Positions 35,843-45,512 of a stretch of 64,000 bases of DNA are shown in pieces (position 1 is the stretch's first letter; each line of letters begins with the position of its first letter). Source of the DNA: Rhizobiales bacterium 63-22 (GTDB lineage Bacteria; Pseudomonadota; Alphaproteobacteria; Rhizobiales; Rhizobiaceae); assembly GCA_001898995.1 (NCBI GenBank), contig MKVZ01000004.1, forward strand, positions 941,801 to 1,005,800, written 5' to 3'. Position numbers and translations under genes: made by a program. The notes under the pieces were generated by a model that was not told the origin of the DNA, made no database searches, and worked only from the letters and a program-made list of their open reading frames with translations.

Positions 35843-38563
35843 TTATTCGAAAGCGCCGTGGCAGTGCTTGTATTTCTTGCCGGAGCCGCAGGGACACGGC
35901 TCGTTGCGGCTGACCTTGCCCCATGTGCGGGGGTCGGCCGGATCGCGCGCCGCGGAAGCGACGACACGCGTATCCTGCTGATGCTCGGCCCATATGGTGG
36001 GGTCGAAATCGTCCTGTCCCGTCGTGTCATCGAGGTGGTGGGCCGTCATCGGCGGCAGTTCCGGCTCCGGCGGCGCTTCGCGCATGATCTCGACGCGCAT
36101 CAATTGCGTCGTCGCCATTTCGCGCAGATTGGCGAGCAGGGCCTGAAACAGTTCGAAGGATTCGGACTTGTATTCGTTGAGCGGGTCGCGCTGGGCGTAG
36201 CCGCGGAAGCCGACCACCGAGCGCAGATGGTCGAGATTGACCAGATGCTCGCGCCACAGATTGTCGAGCGACTGCATGATGACCGACTTCTCGACATAGG
36301 TCATGATCTCGGGACCGAAGCGCTCGGCACGCTCGGCGGCCGCCTTGTCTGCGGCCTCCTTGATGCGGCTTTCGAATTCTTCCTCGGCGATGCCTTCCTC
36401 CTGCGCCCACTCGTCGACCGGCAGGTCGAGATTGAGCTTGACGGCAACGTCCTCCTTGAGGCCGGCGATATCCCACTTCTCGGCGTAGGCGTCCTTGGGG
36501 ATGCGCAGGGCCACCATGTCCTCGATCACCTCGTGGCGCATCTCGGCCACGGCCTCGGTCAGGTCCTCGCTGTCCATCATTTCAATGCGCTGCTCGAAGA
36601 TCACCTTGCGCTGATCGTTCATCACGTCGTCGTATTTGAGCAGGTTCTTGCGGATTTCGAAGTTGCGCGCCTCGACCTTCTTCTGCGCCTTTTCCAGCGC
36701 CTTGTTGATCCACGGATGGACGATGGCCTCGTCCTCCTTGAGACCCAGCTTCTGCAGCATGCTGTCCATGCGGTCGGAGCCGAAGATGCGCATCAGGTCG
36801 TCCTGCAAGGACAGGAAGAACTTGGAGCGGCCCGGATCGCCCTGACGGCCGGAGCGACCGCGCAACTGGTTGTCGATACGGCGGCTTTCATGGCGCTCGG
36901 TGGCGAGCACGTAGAGACCGCCGGCGGCGATGGCCTTTTCCTTGAGCCTGGCCACGTCGGCCTTGATGGCGGCGATCTTCTCGTCGCGCTCCGGCCCTTC
37001 CGGCATGTCGGCCAGTTCGTGGCGGATGCGCATGTCGACATTGCCGCCAAGCTGGATGTCGGTGCCGCGGCCGGCCATGTTGGTGGCGATGGTGATCGCG
37101 CCCGGCACGCCGGCCTGCGCGATGATATAGGCTTCCTGCTCGTGATAGCGTGCGTTCAGCACCTTGAAATCCCAGTTGCCTTCGCGGCGCAGCCGTTCGG
37201 CGAGCTGCTCGGATTTCTCGATCGAGGTGGTGCCGACGAGAACCGGCTGCCCCTTTTCACGGGCGGCGCGGATATCGCGCACGATGGCGCGGTATTTTTC
37301 CTCCACGGTGCGGTAGACCTCGTCATCCTCGTCGAGACGCTGTACCGGCAGGTTGGTCGGTATCTCGATGACTTCGAGATCATAGATATTGCCGAATTCT
37401 TCCGCTTCCGTGACCGCCGTGCCGGTCATGCCGGAGAGCTTCTTGTACATGCGGAAATAGTTCTGGAAGGTGATCGAGGCCAGCGTCTGGTTTTCCGGCT
37501 GGATCGTCACATGCTCCTTGGCTTCCAGCGCCTGATGCAGGCCTTCCGAATAGCGGCGGCCCGGCATCATGCGGCCGGTGAACTCGTCGATGATGACGAT
37601 CTCGTCGTTGCGGACGATGTAGTCCTTGTCGCGCTGGAACAGCTTGTGGGCGCGCAGCGCGTTGTTGATGTGGTGAACGACGGCGACATTCTCGATGTCG
37701 TAGAGGCTCTCGCCCTTGAGATGGCCGGAGTCGCGCAGAAGCTGCTCGATCTTCTCCGTGCCCTCCTCGGTGAAGATGGCGGTCTTCTGCTTCTCGTCCA
37801 CCTCGTAATCCTCCGGCACGAGCGGCAGGATGAAGGTGTCGATGAGGTTGTAGAAGTCGGAGCGGTCCTCCAGCGGACCCGATATGATGAGCGGCGTGCG
37901 CGCCTCGTCGATGAGGATGGAGTCCACCTCGTCGACGACGGCGTAGTTGTGGCCGCGCTGCACCATCTGGCCGCGCTCGTATTTCATGTTGTCGCGCAGA
38001 TAGTCGAAGCCCAGCTCGTTGTTGGTGCCGTAGGTGATGTCGCAGGCATAGGCCGCGCGGCGCTCGTCGTCGTCCAGCCCGTGCTTGATGACGCCGACGC
38101 TGAGGCCGAGGAAATTGTAGAGCTGGCCCATGGTCTCGGCGTCGCGGGTGGCGAGATAGTCGTTGACCGTCACCACATGCACGCCCTTGCCTTCGAGCGC
38201 GTTGAGATAGACCGGCAGGGTCGCCACCAGCGTCTTGCCCTCGCCGGTGCGCATCTCGGCGATGCCGCGCTCGTGCAGGACGATGCCGCCGATGAGCTGC
38301 ACGTCGAAAGGACGCATGCCCAGCACGCGCTTGGCGCCCTCCCGCGCGGTGGCGAAAGCGTCCGGCAGGATATCGTCGAGCGTCTTGCCGGCGGCCAGCG
38401 CCGCACGGAACTCGGCGGTCTTGGCCTTAAGCTCGGCGTCGCTCAATCCCTCGTAATTCTTTTCGAGCGCGGTGATCTGGTCGGCGCGCTGGCGCACGGT
38501 CTTCACGCGGCGGTCATTGGATGAACCGAATATCTTGCGGGCGAAGCCGCCAAAGCTGACCAT
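35843..38563 (-). CDS. secA: Protein translocase ATPase SecA
   Basis: 906 residues. Walker [13 protein letters not shown] (K110), [21 protein letters not shown]-type motif [14 protein letters not shown] and the [13 protein letters not shown] finger region. The C-terminal zinc-binding tail [16 protein letters not shown] that binds SecB is present. ATG at 38563 ([18 protein letters not shown]) is the family start; the frame is open 22 codons further. It drives post-translational export through SecYEG and is divergent from the parvulin gene. Confidence 0.97.
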   Translation of the reverse strand: MVSFGGFARKIFGSSNDRRVKTVRQRADQITALEKNYEGLSDAELKAKTAEFRAALAAGKTLDDILPDAFATAREGAKRVLGMRPFDVQLIGGIVLHERGIAEMRTGEGKTLVATLPVYLNALEGKGVHVVTVNDYLATRDAETMGQLYNFLGLSVGVIKHGLDDDERRAAYACDITYGTNNELGFDYLRDNMKYERGQMVQRGHNYAVVDEVDSILIDEARTPLIISGPLEDRSDFYNLIDTFILPLVPEDYEVDEKQKTAIFTEEGTEKIEQLLRDSGHLKGESLYDIENVAVVHHINNALRAHKLFQRDKDYIVRNDEIVIIDEFTGRMMPGRRYSEGLHQALEAKEHVTIQPENQTLASITFQNYFRMYKKLSGMTGTAVTEAEEFGNIYDLEVIEIPTNLPVQRLDEDDEVYRTVEEKYRAIVRDIRAAREKGQPVLVGTTSIEKSEQLAERLRREGNWDFKVLNARYHEQEAYIIAQAGVPGAITIATNMAGRGTDIQLGGNVDMRIRHELADMPEGPERDEKIAAIKADVARLKEKAIAAGGLYVLATERHESRRIDNQLRGRSGRQGDPGRSKFFLSLQDDLMRIFGSDRMDSMLQKLGLKEDEAIVHPWINKALEKAQKKVEARNFEIRKNLLKYDDVMNDQRKVIFEQRIEMMDSEDLTEAVAEMRHEVIEDMVALRIPKDAYAEKWDIAGLKEDVAVKLNLDLPVDEWAQEEGIAEEEFESRIKEAADKAAAERAERFGPEIMTYVEKSVIMQSLDNLWREHLVNLDHLRSVVGFRGYAQRDPLNEYKSESFELFQALLANLREMATTQLMRVEIMREAPPEPELPPMTAHHLDDTTGQDDFDPTIWAEHQQDTRVVASAARDPADPRTWGKVSRNEPCPCGSGKKYKHCHGAFE

Positions 38564-38910
38564 CTCTGGTCCTTTCCTGTCCGTTCGGCCGGAAACTGTT
38601 CGAAGCGGATGTTCGAAGCGGGCCGGCAATATCGAAGTCGAATGCTTTATTCACGCCTATCGAAACAAATGCAAGAAAAGCACGCCGGAAAAGCCGCCAT
38701 TTCGGCGCTTGCCGGGCACAAATCTCCCCCTTGCTTACTGGACGTAAGGCCGAAGGACAGATAAGAGGGGCTTCGGGCGATGTCAACGCCACCCTGCGAC
38801 GCCGCCTGACAGGCCGGAAATCCCGATCTTTACGGCGATGAAGACGATGTCCGGGCCAAATTCTGCCGCATTCATCGGGCCGGTAACGGTTTCGAAGGAG
38901 ATAATCTCAT
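38564..38910. other. Intergenic region between secA and the parvulin gene
   Basis: A 347-bp divergent gap. It must hold promoters for both genes. I see a few short inverted runs and a string of C (about 38735) but no confident promoter, ORF or terminator. An ATAATCTC-type ribosome site region (GAAGGAGATAATCTC) lies just before the parvulin ATG. Confidence 0.4.
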
Positions 38911-39921
38911 ATGAAAGCCATGCTCAAAGCCCCCTATCGCAAGACCATCGCCGTTCTGGCCGCCTCCGCTGCCCTGGCCGGTCTTTACGGCGCGCCCGTC
39001 TTCGCGCAGGATGCCGCCAAGCCAGCCGATGCTGCACAGCAGGCCGCTCCCGCCGCTACCCCCGCCCCGGCTCCGAAGGAAGATCCTTCCAAGGTTCTGG
39101 CGACCGTCAACGGGGAAAACATCACCGTCGGCGACGTGGATCAGGCCTCCAGCGATCTCGACCCGCAATTCGCCCGCCTGCCGGACGACCAGCGCCGCCT
39201 GGCGGCGCTCGCCGCGCTGATCGACATCAAGACGCTGGCTGCCGCGGCGGAAAAGGAAAAGCTCGACCAGACCCCGGAATTCAAGCAGCACATGGCGTTT
39301 CTGCGCGAGCGCGCGCTGCATAACGAATATTTCAAGGACGAAGTGGCGGACAAGATCACCGACGCGGACGTGCGTGCGCGTTACGACAAGGAAATCGCCG
39401 CCATGCCGCCGCAGGTGGAAGTGCGCGCGCGCCACATCCTCGTGAAGACCAAGGCCGAGGCCGAGGCCATCATCAAGAAGCTCAACGCCGGCGCGAAGTT
39501 CGAGGACCTGGCCAAGGAGAATTCCACCGACGGCTCGGCGGCCAACGGCGGCGACCTCGGTTATTTCACGCAAGGGCAGATGGTGCCGGAATTCGAGAAG
39601 GCGGCCTTCGCGCTCAAGCCGGGCGAATATACCAAGGAGCCGGTCAAGACCCAGTTCGGCTACCATGTGATCCAGCTTGAGGACCGCCGCACCAAGCAGC
39701 CGCCGTCCTTCGATCAGGTCAAGGACCAGATCCGCTCGATCATCATGCGCGAGCGCTATGTCGATACGGTCAAGAAGCTGCGCGCGACCATGAAGATCGA
39801 CTACAAGGATCCCGCCGTCGACAAGGCCATGAAGGACGCGGCCGCCGCGCAGGACGCTGCCGAAAAGGGCAATGCGTCCGATAACGGCGGACAGCAGGGC
39901 AGCCAGCCGGCCGCCAAGTAG
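38911..39921 (+). CDS. Periplasmic parvulin-type peptidyl-prolyl isomerase
   Basis: 336 residues. Signal peptide (KTIAVLAASAALAGLYGAPVFAQD), an alanine/proline-rich linker, a SurA-like N-terminal helical region and a parvulin domain (about 165-260: VRARHILVKTKAEAEAII, GGDLGYFTQGQMVPEFEKAAF, TQFGYHVIQLED). It helps fold outer-membrane and secreted proteins. AAGGAG precedes the start. The parvulin gene sits opposite secA, consistent with export. Confidence 0.92.
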   Translation: MKAMLKAPYRKTIAVLAASAALAGLYGAPVFAQDAAKPADAAQQAAPAATPAPAPKEDPSKVLATVNGENITVGDVDQASSDLDPQFARLPDDQRRLAALAALIDIKTLAAAAEKEKLDQTPEFKQHMAFLRERALHNEYFKDEVADKITDADVRARYDKEIAAMPPQVEVRARHILVKTKAEAEAIIKKLNAGAKFEDLAKENSTDGSAANGGDLGYFTQGQMVPEFEKAAFALKPGEYTKEPVKTQFGYHVIQLEDRRTKQPPSFDQVKDQIRSIIMRERYVDTVKKLRATMKIDYKDPAVDKAMKDAAAAQDAAEKGNASDNGGQQGSQPAAK

Positions 39922-39956
39922 GGTGATCGGCCGCAGAAACAGGTCTTTTTTGTTTC

Positions 39957-40001
39957 ACGCATTATCCTGCGCAAAACCGGTCACCACTTTTGCTGGAAAT
40001 G
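39957..40001 (-). repeat. Dispersed intergenic repeat, CATTTCCAGC family, copy 3
   Basis: On the minus strand it starts CATTTCCAGCAAAAGTGG and ends GCAGGATAATGCGTG, closely matching the copy after hpt. It lies between the parvulin gene and its terminator. Confidence 0.65.
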
Positions 40002-40012
40002 CCCTTATTTTG

Positions 40013-40042
40013 AAACGCCCCGGTTCGCCGGGGCGTTTTTCA
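40013..40042 (+). terminator. Intrinsic terminator after the parvulin gene
   Basis: AAACGCCCCGG pairs with CCGGGGCGTTT around TTCG, followed by a T-run. It lies 92 bp after the stop, with a dispersed repeat in between. Confidence 0.85.
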
Positions 40043-40103
40043 TTGCGCGTTTTCGTTACAAAAGCGGTTTCCGCTTGATTTCGCGCCGCAAATCCCTGCA
40101 ATC

Positions 40104-40273
40104 CTAGTGGTTTGATTCCGACATTTGCATCCGTTCGATACAGGCGGGGGAGCAAATGTCGGAATCGAAAAAGCCACTAGAAATCTATTAATTGTCTAGT
40201 GGAACTTTTGAATTTGACATTTGCTCATCGTCCGATGTCAAACAGGATGCAAATGTCAAATTCGCTCCGCTAG
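40104..40273. repeat. Composite double-hairpin element, copy 1
   Basis: Hairpin A (40104-40180) runs from CTAGTGG to CCACTAG with the inner stem TTCCGACATTTGC/GCAAATGTCGGAA. Hairpin B (40196-40273) runs from CTAGTGGA to TCCGCTAG with inner stem GAATTTGACATTTGC/GCAAATGTCAAATTC. B is approximately the reverse complement of A; a 15-nt A/T-rich spacer separates them. It ends 39 bp before argJ. A second element is at 44171. Confidence 0.9.
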
Positions 40274-40312
40274 GCGCATCTGGAATCAAACCGGCAATCC
40301 TTCGAGGCATCC

Positions 40313-41554
40313 ATGTCCGCGTCCGTCTCTCCGCTCGCTCCGAAACATTATCCGGCCATGCCCGTCATTCGCGGCGTGCGCATGGCCACCGCCGCCGCCG
40401 GCATCAAGTACAAGGGCCGCACGGACGTGCTCCTGATGGTGTTCGACCGTCCGGCGGAAGCCGCCGGCGTGTTCACGCGCTCGCTATGCCCCTCGGCACC
40501 GGTGGACTTCTGCCGGAAGAATCTGGCGCACGGCAAGGCGCGGGCCGTGGTGGTCAATTCGGGCAACGCCAACGCCTTCACCGGCAAAAAGGGCGCCGCC
40601 GCGACGCAGGCGACGGCGGAAGCCGCGGCCAGGGCGGTGGGCTGCGCCACGACCGACGTGTTCCTCGCCTCGACCGGCGTGATCGGCGAACCGCTCGACG
40701 CTGCTAAGTTCGCGCATCTTCTCGGCGACATGGACAAGGCGGCGAACGAGGATTTCTGGACCGAGGCGGCCAAGGCGATCATGACCACCGACACCTATCC
40801 CAAGGTGGCCACCGAGACGGTGCTGCTGGGACAGGTGCCGGTGACTATCAACGGCATCGCCAAGGGGGCGGGCATGATCGCGCCCGACATGGCGACCATG
40901 CTTTCCTTCCTCGTCACCGACGCGCCGATCAAGGCGCACGTGCTGCAAAGCCTGTTGTCGAAGGGCGCCGGCCCGACCTTCAATTCGGTGACGGTGGACA
41001 GCGATACCTCCACCTCCGACACGCTGATGCTGTTTTCCACCGGTACCGCCGCCGAGCGCGGCGCGCCGGAAATCACCGATCCCGCCGACAAGCGGCTGGC
41101 CGGTTTCAGGAAGGCGCTCGACCGCGTGCTCAAATCGCTGGCGCTTCAGGTGGTGCGCGACGGCGAGGGCGCGCGCAAGATGATCGAGGTCGAGGTGACG
41201 GGCGCCAAGTCGGCGGCCTCCGCCAGGAAGATCGCGCTCTCCATCGCCAATTCGCCGCTGGTCAAGACGGCGGTGGCCGGCGAGGACGCCAATTGGGGCC
41301 GCGTGGTGATGGCGGTCGGCAAGGCCGGCCAGCCCGCCGACCGCGACCGGCTCGCCATCTGGTTCGGCGATATCCGCGTCGCCCATCAGGGCGAGCGCGA
41401 TCCGGCCTATTCGGAAGATGCGACCTCGGCCTATATGGCGGGCGAGGATATCCGCATCCATGTCGATATCGGTCTCGGCCGCGGCAAGGCGACGGTGTGG
41501 ACCTGCGATCTCACCAAGGAATACGTGGCCATCAACGGCGATTACCGGAGCTGA
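40313..41554 (+). CDS. argJ: Bifunctional glutamate N-acetyltransferase / N-acetylglutamate synthase
   Basis: 413 residues. Recycles acetyl groups between acetylornithine and glutamate in arginine synthesis. Self-cleavage/nucleophile threonine T195 in [25 protein letters not shown] and [10 protein letters not shown] are also family signatures. The N-terminus is short, and no signal is seen. A composite double-hairpin element lies directly upstream. The following GNAT and mutT genes are almost certainly cotranscribed. Confidence 0.95.
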   Translation: MSASVSPLAPKHYPAMPVIRGVRMATAAAGIKYKGRTDVLLMVFDRPAEAAGVFTRSLCPSAPVDFCRKNLAHGKARAVVVNSGNANAFTGKKGAAATQATAEAAARAVGCATTDVFLASTGVIGEPLDAAKFAHLLGDMDKAANEDFWTEAAKAIMTTDTYPKVATETVLLGQVPVTINGIAKGAGMIAPDMATMLSFLVTDAPIKAHVLQSLLSKGAGPTFNSVTVDSDTSTSDTLMLFSTGTAAERGAPEITDPADKRLAGFRKALDRVLKSLALQVVRDGEGARKMIEVEVTGAKSAASARKIALSIANSPLVKTAVAGEDANWGRVVMAVGKAGQPADRDRLAIWFGDIRVAHQGERDPAYSEDATSAYMAGEDIRIHVDIGLGRGKATVWTCDLTKEYVAINGDYRS

Positions 41555-41562
41555 TCGGGACG

Positions 41563-42357
41563 ATGGAGAAAAGCAGCGCCTCCGGGCCCGGCCCCGATTC
41601 CGGCCCAAGTCTCGCAATCGTCCGCCAGCTCGAAGCCGTGGGCTTCCGTGCATGGCCCGCGACTTCCGTGCATTATGACGGAACATGGGCGATCCGCATG
41701 ACGGCGGCGCATTCGTCGAAGCGGCTCAATTCGATCAATCCGCTCGATCCCGGCGACACGCGCGACATCCCCGCGCGCGTGGAACTGGCCGCGCAGCGCT
41801 TCCGAGCCTATGGCCGTGTGCCCTGCTTCCGGCTTTCGCCGCTCGCGCCGGCGGAACTGGAGGAATATCTGGAGGGCCTCGGCTGGAAGCGGGAGGACGA
41901 GACCGTCGTCATGACCAGCGATCTCGAACAGCTCGACCTTTCCGCTGCCATCGACCAGATTCCGCTGAAGGATATCGGCCGTTTCGTCGATGCCTCGCTG
42001 TCCATTCATGAGCGCCCGGCGGATCTGCGCCCCGGCTTCTTCGAACTTCTCGACGGCATCCGGCCCAACAAGGGCATGTTCGTGCTGGAGGACGGCGGGC
42101 GGCCGGTCTCCAACGTGCTCTGCGTGCAGGACGGGGTTATGGCCGGCCTGTTCGATGTCGGGACCTTGCCGGACGCGCGCCGCAAGGGCCATGGCCACGA
42201 TGTTGTCGGCTCGGCGCTCAGATGGGCGGCGAAGCTCGGCGCGAAGACGGCGTGGCTGCAAATCGAGGCGGACAACGAGGCGGGTCTGGCGCTCTACCGC
42301 CGCTTCGGCTTCCGGGAAGCCTATCGGTACGCCTATCGGGAGAGCAACGAGAAATGA
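41563..42357 (+). CDS. GNAT family N-acetyltransferase
   Basis: 264 residues from ATG 41563, which lies 8 bp after argJ. C-terminal GNAT core with acetyl-CoA loop DARRKGHGHDVVGSALRWAA and the B-motif AWLQIEADNEAGLALYRRFGFREAYRYAYR. The N-terminal ~110 residues form a second, divergent domain. Substrate unknown. Its stop overlaps the mutT start by 4 bp. Confidence 0.88.
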   Translation: MEKSSASGPGPDSGPSLAIVRQLEAVGFRAWPATSVHYDGTWAIRMTAAHSSKRLNSINPLDPGDTRDIPARVELAAQRFRAYGRVPCFRLSPLAPAELEEYLEGLGWKREDETVVMTSDLEQLDLSAAIDQIPLKDIGRFVDASLSIHERPADLRPGFFELLDGIRPNKGMFVLEDGGRPVSNVLCVQDGVMAGLFDVGTLPDARRKGHGHDVVGSALRWAAKLGAKTAWLQIEADNEAGLALYRRFGFREAYRYAYRESNEK

Positions 42358-42770
42358 GCGAAGTGAAAAGCCGCCGCATGCTTCTCGTCGCGGCCTGCGC
42401 GCTGGTCGATGCCGACGGGCGCGTGCTTCTGGCGCAGCGCCCCGAAGGCAAGCAGCTTGCCGGCCTGTGGGAGTTTCCCGGCGGCAAGGTGGAGCCGGGC
42501 GAGACGCCCGAGGAAACGCTGATCCGTGAGTTGCAGGAGGAGATCGGAGTCACGACGAAGGTCGCCTGCCTCGCGCCGCTGACCTTCGCCAGCCACACCT
42601 ATGAGGATTTCCACCTGCTGATGCCGCTTTACGTCTGCCGGCGCTTCGAGGGCATGGCGCGTGGGCTGGAAGGGCAGGCGCTGAAATGGGTGCGGCCGAG
42701 GGACATGCGCGATTATCCCATGCCGCCCGCGGACGAGCCGCTGATCCCCTTTCTGATCGACCTGTTATAA
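42354..42770 (+). CDS. mutT: 8-oxo-dGTP diphosphatase MutT
   Basis: 138 residues. Complete Nudix box G44-x5-E-x7-REL-x-EE-x-G65 (GKVEPGETPEETLIRELQEE), N-terminal LLVAACALVDADGRVLLAQRP, and the WEFPGGK strand. It removes oxidised dGTP, preventing A:T to C:G transversions. ATG at 42354 overlaps the GNAT stop (ATGA). Confidence 0.93.
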   Translation: MSEVKSRRMLLVAACALVDADGRVLLAQRPEGKQLAGLWEFPGGKVEPGETPEETLIRELQEEIGVTTKVACLAPLTFASHTYEDFHLLMPLYVCRRFEGMARGLEGQALKWVRPRDMRDYPMPPADEPLIPFLIDLL

Positions 42771-42908
42771 TCTCTTAACCATCCCCGCGATCTGGTTACG
42801 AAACGATGAAAAAAAGCCCGCAAATCCGAACGATCGGAGGCGGCGATTAATTTATGATTCACTCCGCTGCGGCATTGTCCCGAATGAGCCGTCCCGGAGT
42901 ATTGCGTG

Positions 42909-43250
42909 ATGAATTTGGACAACAGTTTTTTCAGCGCCGATCATAACGAATATATGCAGACATCGCTGGGCAGCGCCGGGCGCGGCGTGTTGCGCATCAT
43001 GCTCCTGTTCGGCTCGACGGCGATGGCTCTCGGGCTGATCGTGGTGCCGGTGCTGAACGATCAGGCGAACCGCGTGGCCGCCCAGTCCGTGCTGCCCGAC
43101 AATATCGACCGCACCATGACCGGCTCCATCAAGCGCGACGCGGACAAGCCGGCGCAACCGGCCGTCGTCCGGCATGAGAGCGCGCTTCAACCCGATACCG
43201 ATCCGGTCTGCGTGATCGAGGTGAACGGCAGCCATCACGGCGGCTGCTGA
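42909..43250 (+). CDS. Single-TM protein of unknown function
   Basis: 113 residues from ATG 42909, with CGGAG 9 bp upstream. One hydrophobic segment (about 28-46, LRIMLLFGSTAMALGLIVVPVL), then a polar, probably extracytoplasmic region, which contains MTGSIKRD and ends in CVIEVNGSHHGGC with two cysteines. No family recognised. It stands alone between mutT and the convergent methyltransferase gene. Confidence 0.7.
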   Translation: MNLDNSFFSADHNEYMQTSLGSAGRGVLRIMLLFGSTAMALGLIVVPVLNDQANRVAAQSVLPDNIDRTMTGSIKRDADKPAQPAVVRHESALQPDTDPVCVIEVNGSHHGGC

Positions 43251-43254
43251 TTGT

Positions 43255-44139
43255 TCAGTTTTTCGTATTTTTCAGCGCATCCGCCAGCGAAGCCGTGGCC
43301 GAGCCCGGCTTCAACGGTTTCTGCTGCGATTCGTGCGGCGCCCAGCCGGACAGCCAGATGGTGGAGAAGGTGGCGCGGATGCGCCCGTCGGGATCGCTGA
43401 AGCGTTCGGCATAGATTTCGGCGGCGCGCAGGAACAGTCGCTTCGACACCGGCCCGCGCGCGCGGTCGGTGAGCGCGTTCTGCATTCCCATGGCGCGCAG
43501 GTCGGCCATGAGGTTGAACAGCGAATCGTAACGCACCGTCACATTCTCCACGTCCGTCACCGGCAGGGCGAAGCCGGCACGCTGCAACAGACCGCCCACG
43601 TCGCGCACGTCGGCGAAGGGAAAGACGCGCGGCGAGGCACCGCCGGTCAGTTCGATCTCCGCCTGCAACAGGCTCTCGCGCAATTCGCCGAGCGTGCCCG
43701 TGCCGCTCAACGCCGCCAGAAACAGCCCGTCCGGCTTCAGCGCGCGGGCGATCTGCACCATCGTGCCAGGCGTGTCGTTGGTGGCGTGCAGCGCCATCAG
43801 CGAGACGACGAGATCGGCGCTGCCGGGCTTGAGCGGCAGCATCTCCTCGTCGGCGACGATTGCCGGAAAAGGGCCATGCAGGAAATCCGCGTCGCGCTCG
43901 ATGCGCAGCACCCGGTCGGCCTTGCCGGAGCGGGCGATCGCTTCCGCCGCCAGACCCGTATGGCCTGCCAGATCGACGGCGACGGGAAAGCGGCGCTCGA
44001 CCGCGTCCAGCCGCTCGGCGAGATCGTCCGCCATGCGCCGCAGCAGGAAATCCGCGCCCGGGGCCGCCTGCCGGAAGGCGCGGCGGCGGAAGGCGAGCAG
44101 CAGGTCGCGGTCGAAGATCGCAGTTTCGGGAGCGGGCAT
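43255..44139 (-). CDS. NDUFAF5/BioC-like SAM-dependent methyltransferase
   Basis: 294 residues. It resembles the mitochondrial complex I assembly factor NDUFAF5: N-terminal FDRDLLLAFRRRAFRQ, a weak SAM motif VAVDLAGHTGLAAEA, VSLMALHATNDTPGTMVQIARALKPDGLFLAA, and the C-terminal MGMQNALTDRARGPVSKRLFLRAAEIYAERF. NDUFAF5 hydroxylates an arginine in a complex I subunit; the bacterial role is not known. It reads away from the comF-like gene across a composite repeat. Confidence 0.85.
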   Translation of the reverse strand: MPAPETAIFDRDLLLAFRRRAFRQAAPGADFLLRRMADDLAERLDAVERRFPVAVDLAGHTGLAAEAIARSGKADRVLRIERDADFLHGPFPAIVADEEMLPLKPGSADLVVSLMALHATNDTPGTMVQIARALKPDGLFLAALSGTGTLGELRESLLQAEIELTGGASPRVFPFADVRDVGGLLQRAGFALPVTDVENVTVRYDSLFNLMADLRAMGMQNALTDRARGPVSKRLFLRAAEIYAERFSDPDGRIRATFSTIWLSGWAPHESQQKPLKPGSATASLADALKNTKN

Positions 44140-44170
44140 GGAATCCGTCTTTATCTTTCGGCTTTCGGTC

Positions 44171-44340
44171 CTAGCGGTTTGATTCTGACATTTGCATTCG
44201 TTTGATACAAGCGCAGGAGCAAATGTCAGAATCGAAAAAAACCACTAGTAACTTATTGATTTCTAGTGGAACTTTTAAATTTGACATTTGCTCGCCGCTT
44301 AATGTCGAATGGGATGCAAATGTCAAATTTGTTCCATTAG
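44171..44340. repeat. Composite double-hairpin element, copy 2
   Basis: Hairpin A (44171-44248) runs from CTAGCGG to CCACTAG, and hairpin B (44263-44340) from CTAGTGGAAC to TTCCATTAG. Inner stems are TTCTGACATTTGC/GCAAATGTCAGAA and AAATTTGACATTTGC/GCAAATGTCAAATTT. Relative to copy 1, CG to TA changes occur at paired positions on both sides, so the stems are preserved. It fills the divergent gap between the NDUFAF5-like and comF-like genes. Confidence 0.9.
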
Positions 44341-44382
44341 AACCGATTGCGGTATAGATGCCTTCGGACGGGGGCGAATGCA

Positions 44383-45171
44383 ATGGGGGATGACGAGACA
44401 GGCGGGAGACGCTTCCTGCGCGGGCTGTTCGGCGGCCCGGCCACGATGGTGCGTCTTCTGCCGCGCATGGCGGCGGATGTGCTGTTTCCGGCGGCCTGCA
44501 TCGGCTGCCGCACGCAAGTCAGCGAGCCGGGCACGCTCTGCCCGGCCTGCTGGTCGCAACTGCGCTTCATCGAGCGTCCCCTCTGTCCGGTGATGGGTAC
44601 GCCGTTCTCCCATGATTTCGGCGAGGGCTTTCTCTCTGCCGAGGCCATCGCCGATCCGCCGCCCTTCCGGCGGCTGCGCTCGGCGGTGCTGCATCGCGGC
44701 GCCGCGCAGCGCATGGCCGTCTCGCTCAAGTTCCACGACCGGACCGACCTCGCTCCGTGGATGGCACGCTGGATGGCGCGCGCCGGGTCCGAATTGCTGG
44801 ACGAATGCGGGGTGATCGTGCCGGTGCCGCTGCATCGCTGGCGCTTCTGGCGGCGTCGCTTCAACCAGTCGGCGGAACTGGCGCGGGCGCTGGCGAAGCG
44901 CGCGGACCGGCCCTTCGCGCCGCAGGCGCTGGCCCGCATCCGCCGTACAGACCAGCAGGTCGGGCTCGGCGTGAAAGAGCGCCGGCGCAATGTGGACGGC
45001 GCCTTCCGGGTGCCGCAGGAACACGAGATCGCGGTGCGCGGCCGGCGCGTCCTGCTGATCGACGATGTCTATACCACCGGTGCGACCGTGAAGGCTGCGA
45101 CACGCGCCTTGTTGCGCGGCGGGGCGAAGAGCGTCGACGTGCTGACCTTCAGCCGCGTGCTGCCCGATTGA
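44383..45171 (+). CDS. ComF family protein (double zinc ribbon phosphoribosyltransferase)
   Basis: 262 residues. N-terminal cysteine ribbon (CIGCRTQVSEPGTLCPAC), then a PRTase domain with VIVPVPLHRWRFWRRRFNQ and the PRPP loop VLLIDDVYTTGATV. ComF-type proteins are linked to natural transformation in naturally competent bacteria, but this is not assured here. I prefer ATG 44383 with GGGGGCG upstream; an in-frame ATG at 44347 overlaps nothing and is possible. Followed by grxC. Confidence 0.85.
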   Translation: MGDDETGGRRFLRGLFGGPATMVRLLPRMAADVLFPAACIGCRTQVSEPGTLCPACWSQLRFIERPLCPVMGTPFSHDFGEGFLSAEAIADPPPFRRLRSAVLHRGAAQRMAVSLKFHDRTDLAPWMARWMARAGSELLDECGVIVPVPLHRWRFWRRRFNQSAELARALAKRADRPFAPQALARIRRTDQQVGLGVKERRRNVDGAFRVPQEHEIAVRGRRVLLIDDVYTTGATVKAATRALLRGGAKSVDVLTFSRVLPD

Positions 45172-45229
45172 TGGGGCTTCCAGAAGGCCGGGTTGCTGCT
45201 TATATAGGGGCAACGAACGGAGTTTTTTC

Positions 45230-45496
45230 ATGGTTGATGTCACCATCTATACCCGCCCCGGCTGCTCATACTGCACGCGGGCCAAGGATCTTCTGGCCCG
45301 CAAGGGCGTGAAGTTTCACGAAATCAATGCCGGCGCGACGCCGGAACTGCGCGCCGAGATGCAGCAGCGCTCGGGCCGCAACACCTTCCCGCAGATTTTC
45401 GTCGGTTCGGTCCATGTCGGCGGCTGCGACGATCTTTTCGAGCTGAACCTCGACGGCAAGCTCGATAGACTGCTTGAAACCGGCGTACTGGCCTGA
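45230..45496 (+). CDS. grxC: Glutaredoxin 3
   Basis: 88 residues, a single glutaredoxin domain. Active site CSYC (12-15), GSH-binding TFPQIFVGSVHVGGCDDL. Reduces disulfides with glutathione and supplies ribonucleotide reductase. It lies between comF-like and nitrilase-family genes in a common alphaproteobacterial order, likely one transcript. Confidence 0.95.
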   Translation: MVDVTIYTRPGCSYCTRAKDLLARKGVKFHEINAGATPELRAEMQQRSGRNTFPQIFVGSVHVGGCDDLFELNLDGKLDRLLETGVLA

Positions 45497-45512
45497 AGAA
45501 CAGGATGAAGCC

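Noticed and set aside
35819..38524. 901-codon plus-strand frame opposite secA
   Set aside because: Shadow of SecA; the sequence is a hydrophobic/acidic artefact of antisense codons.
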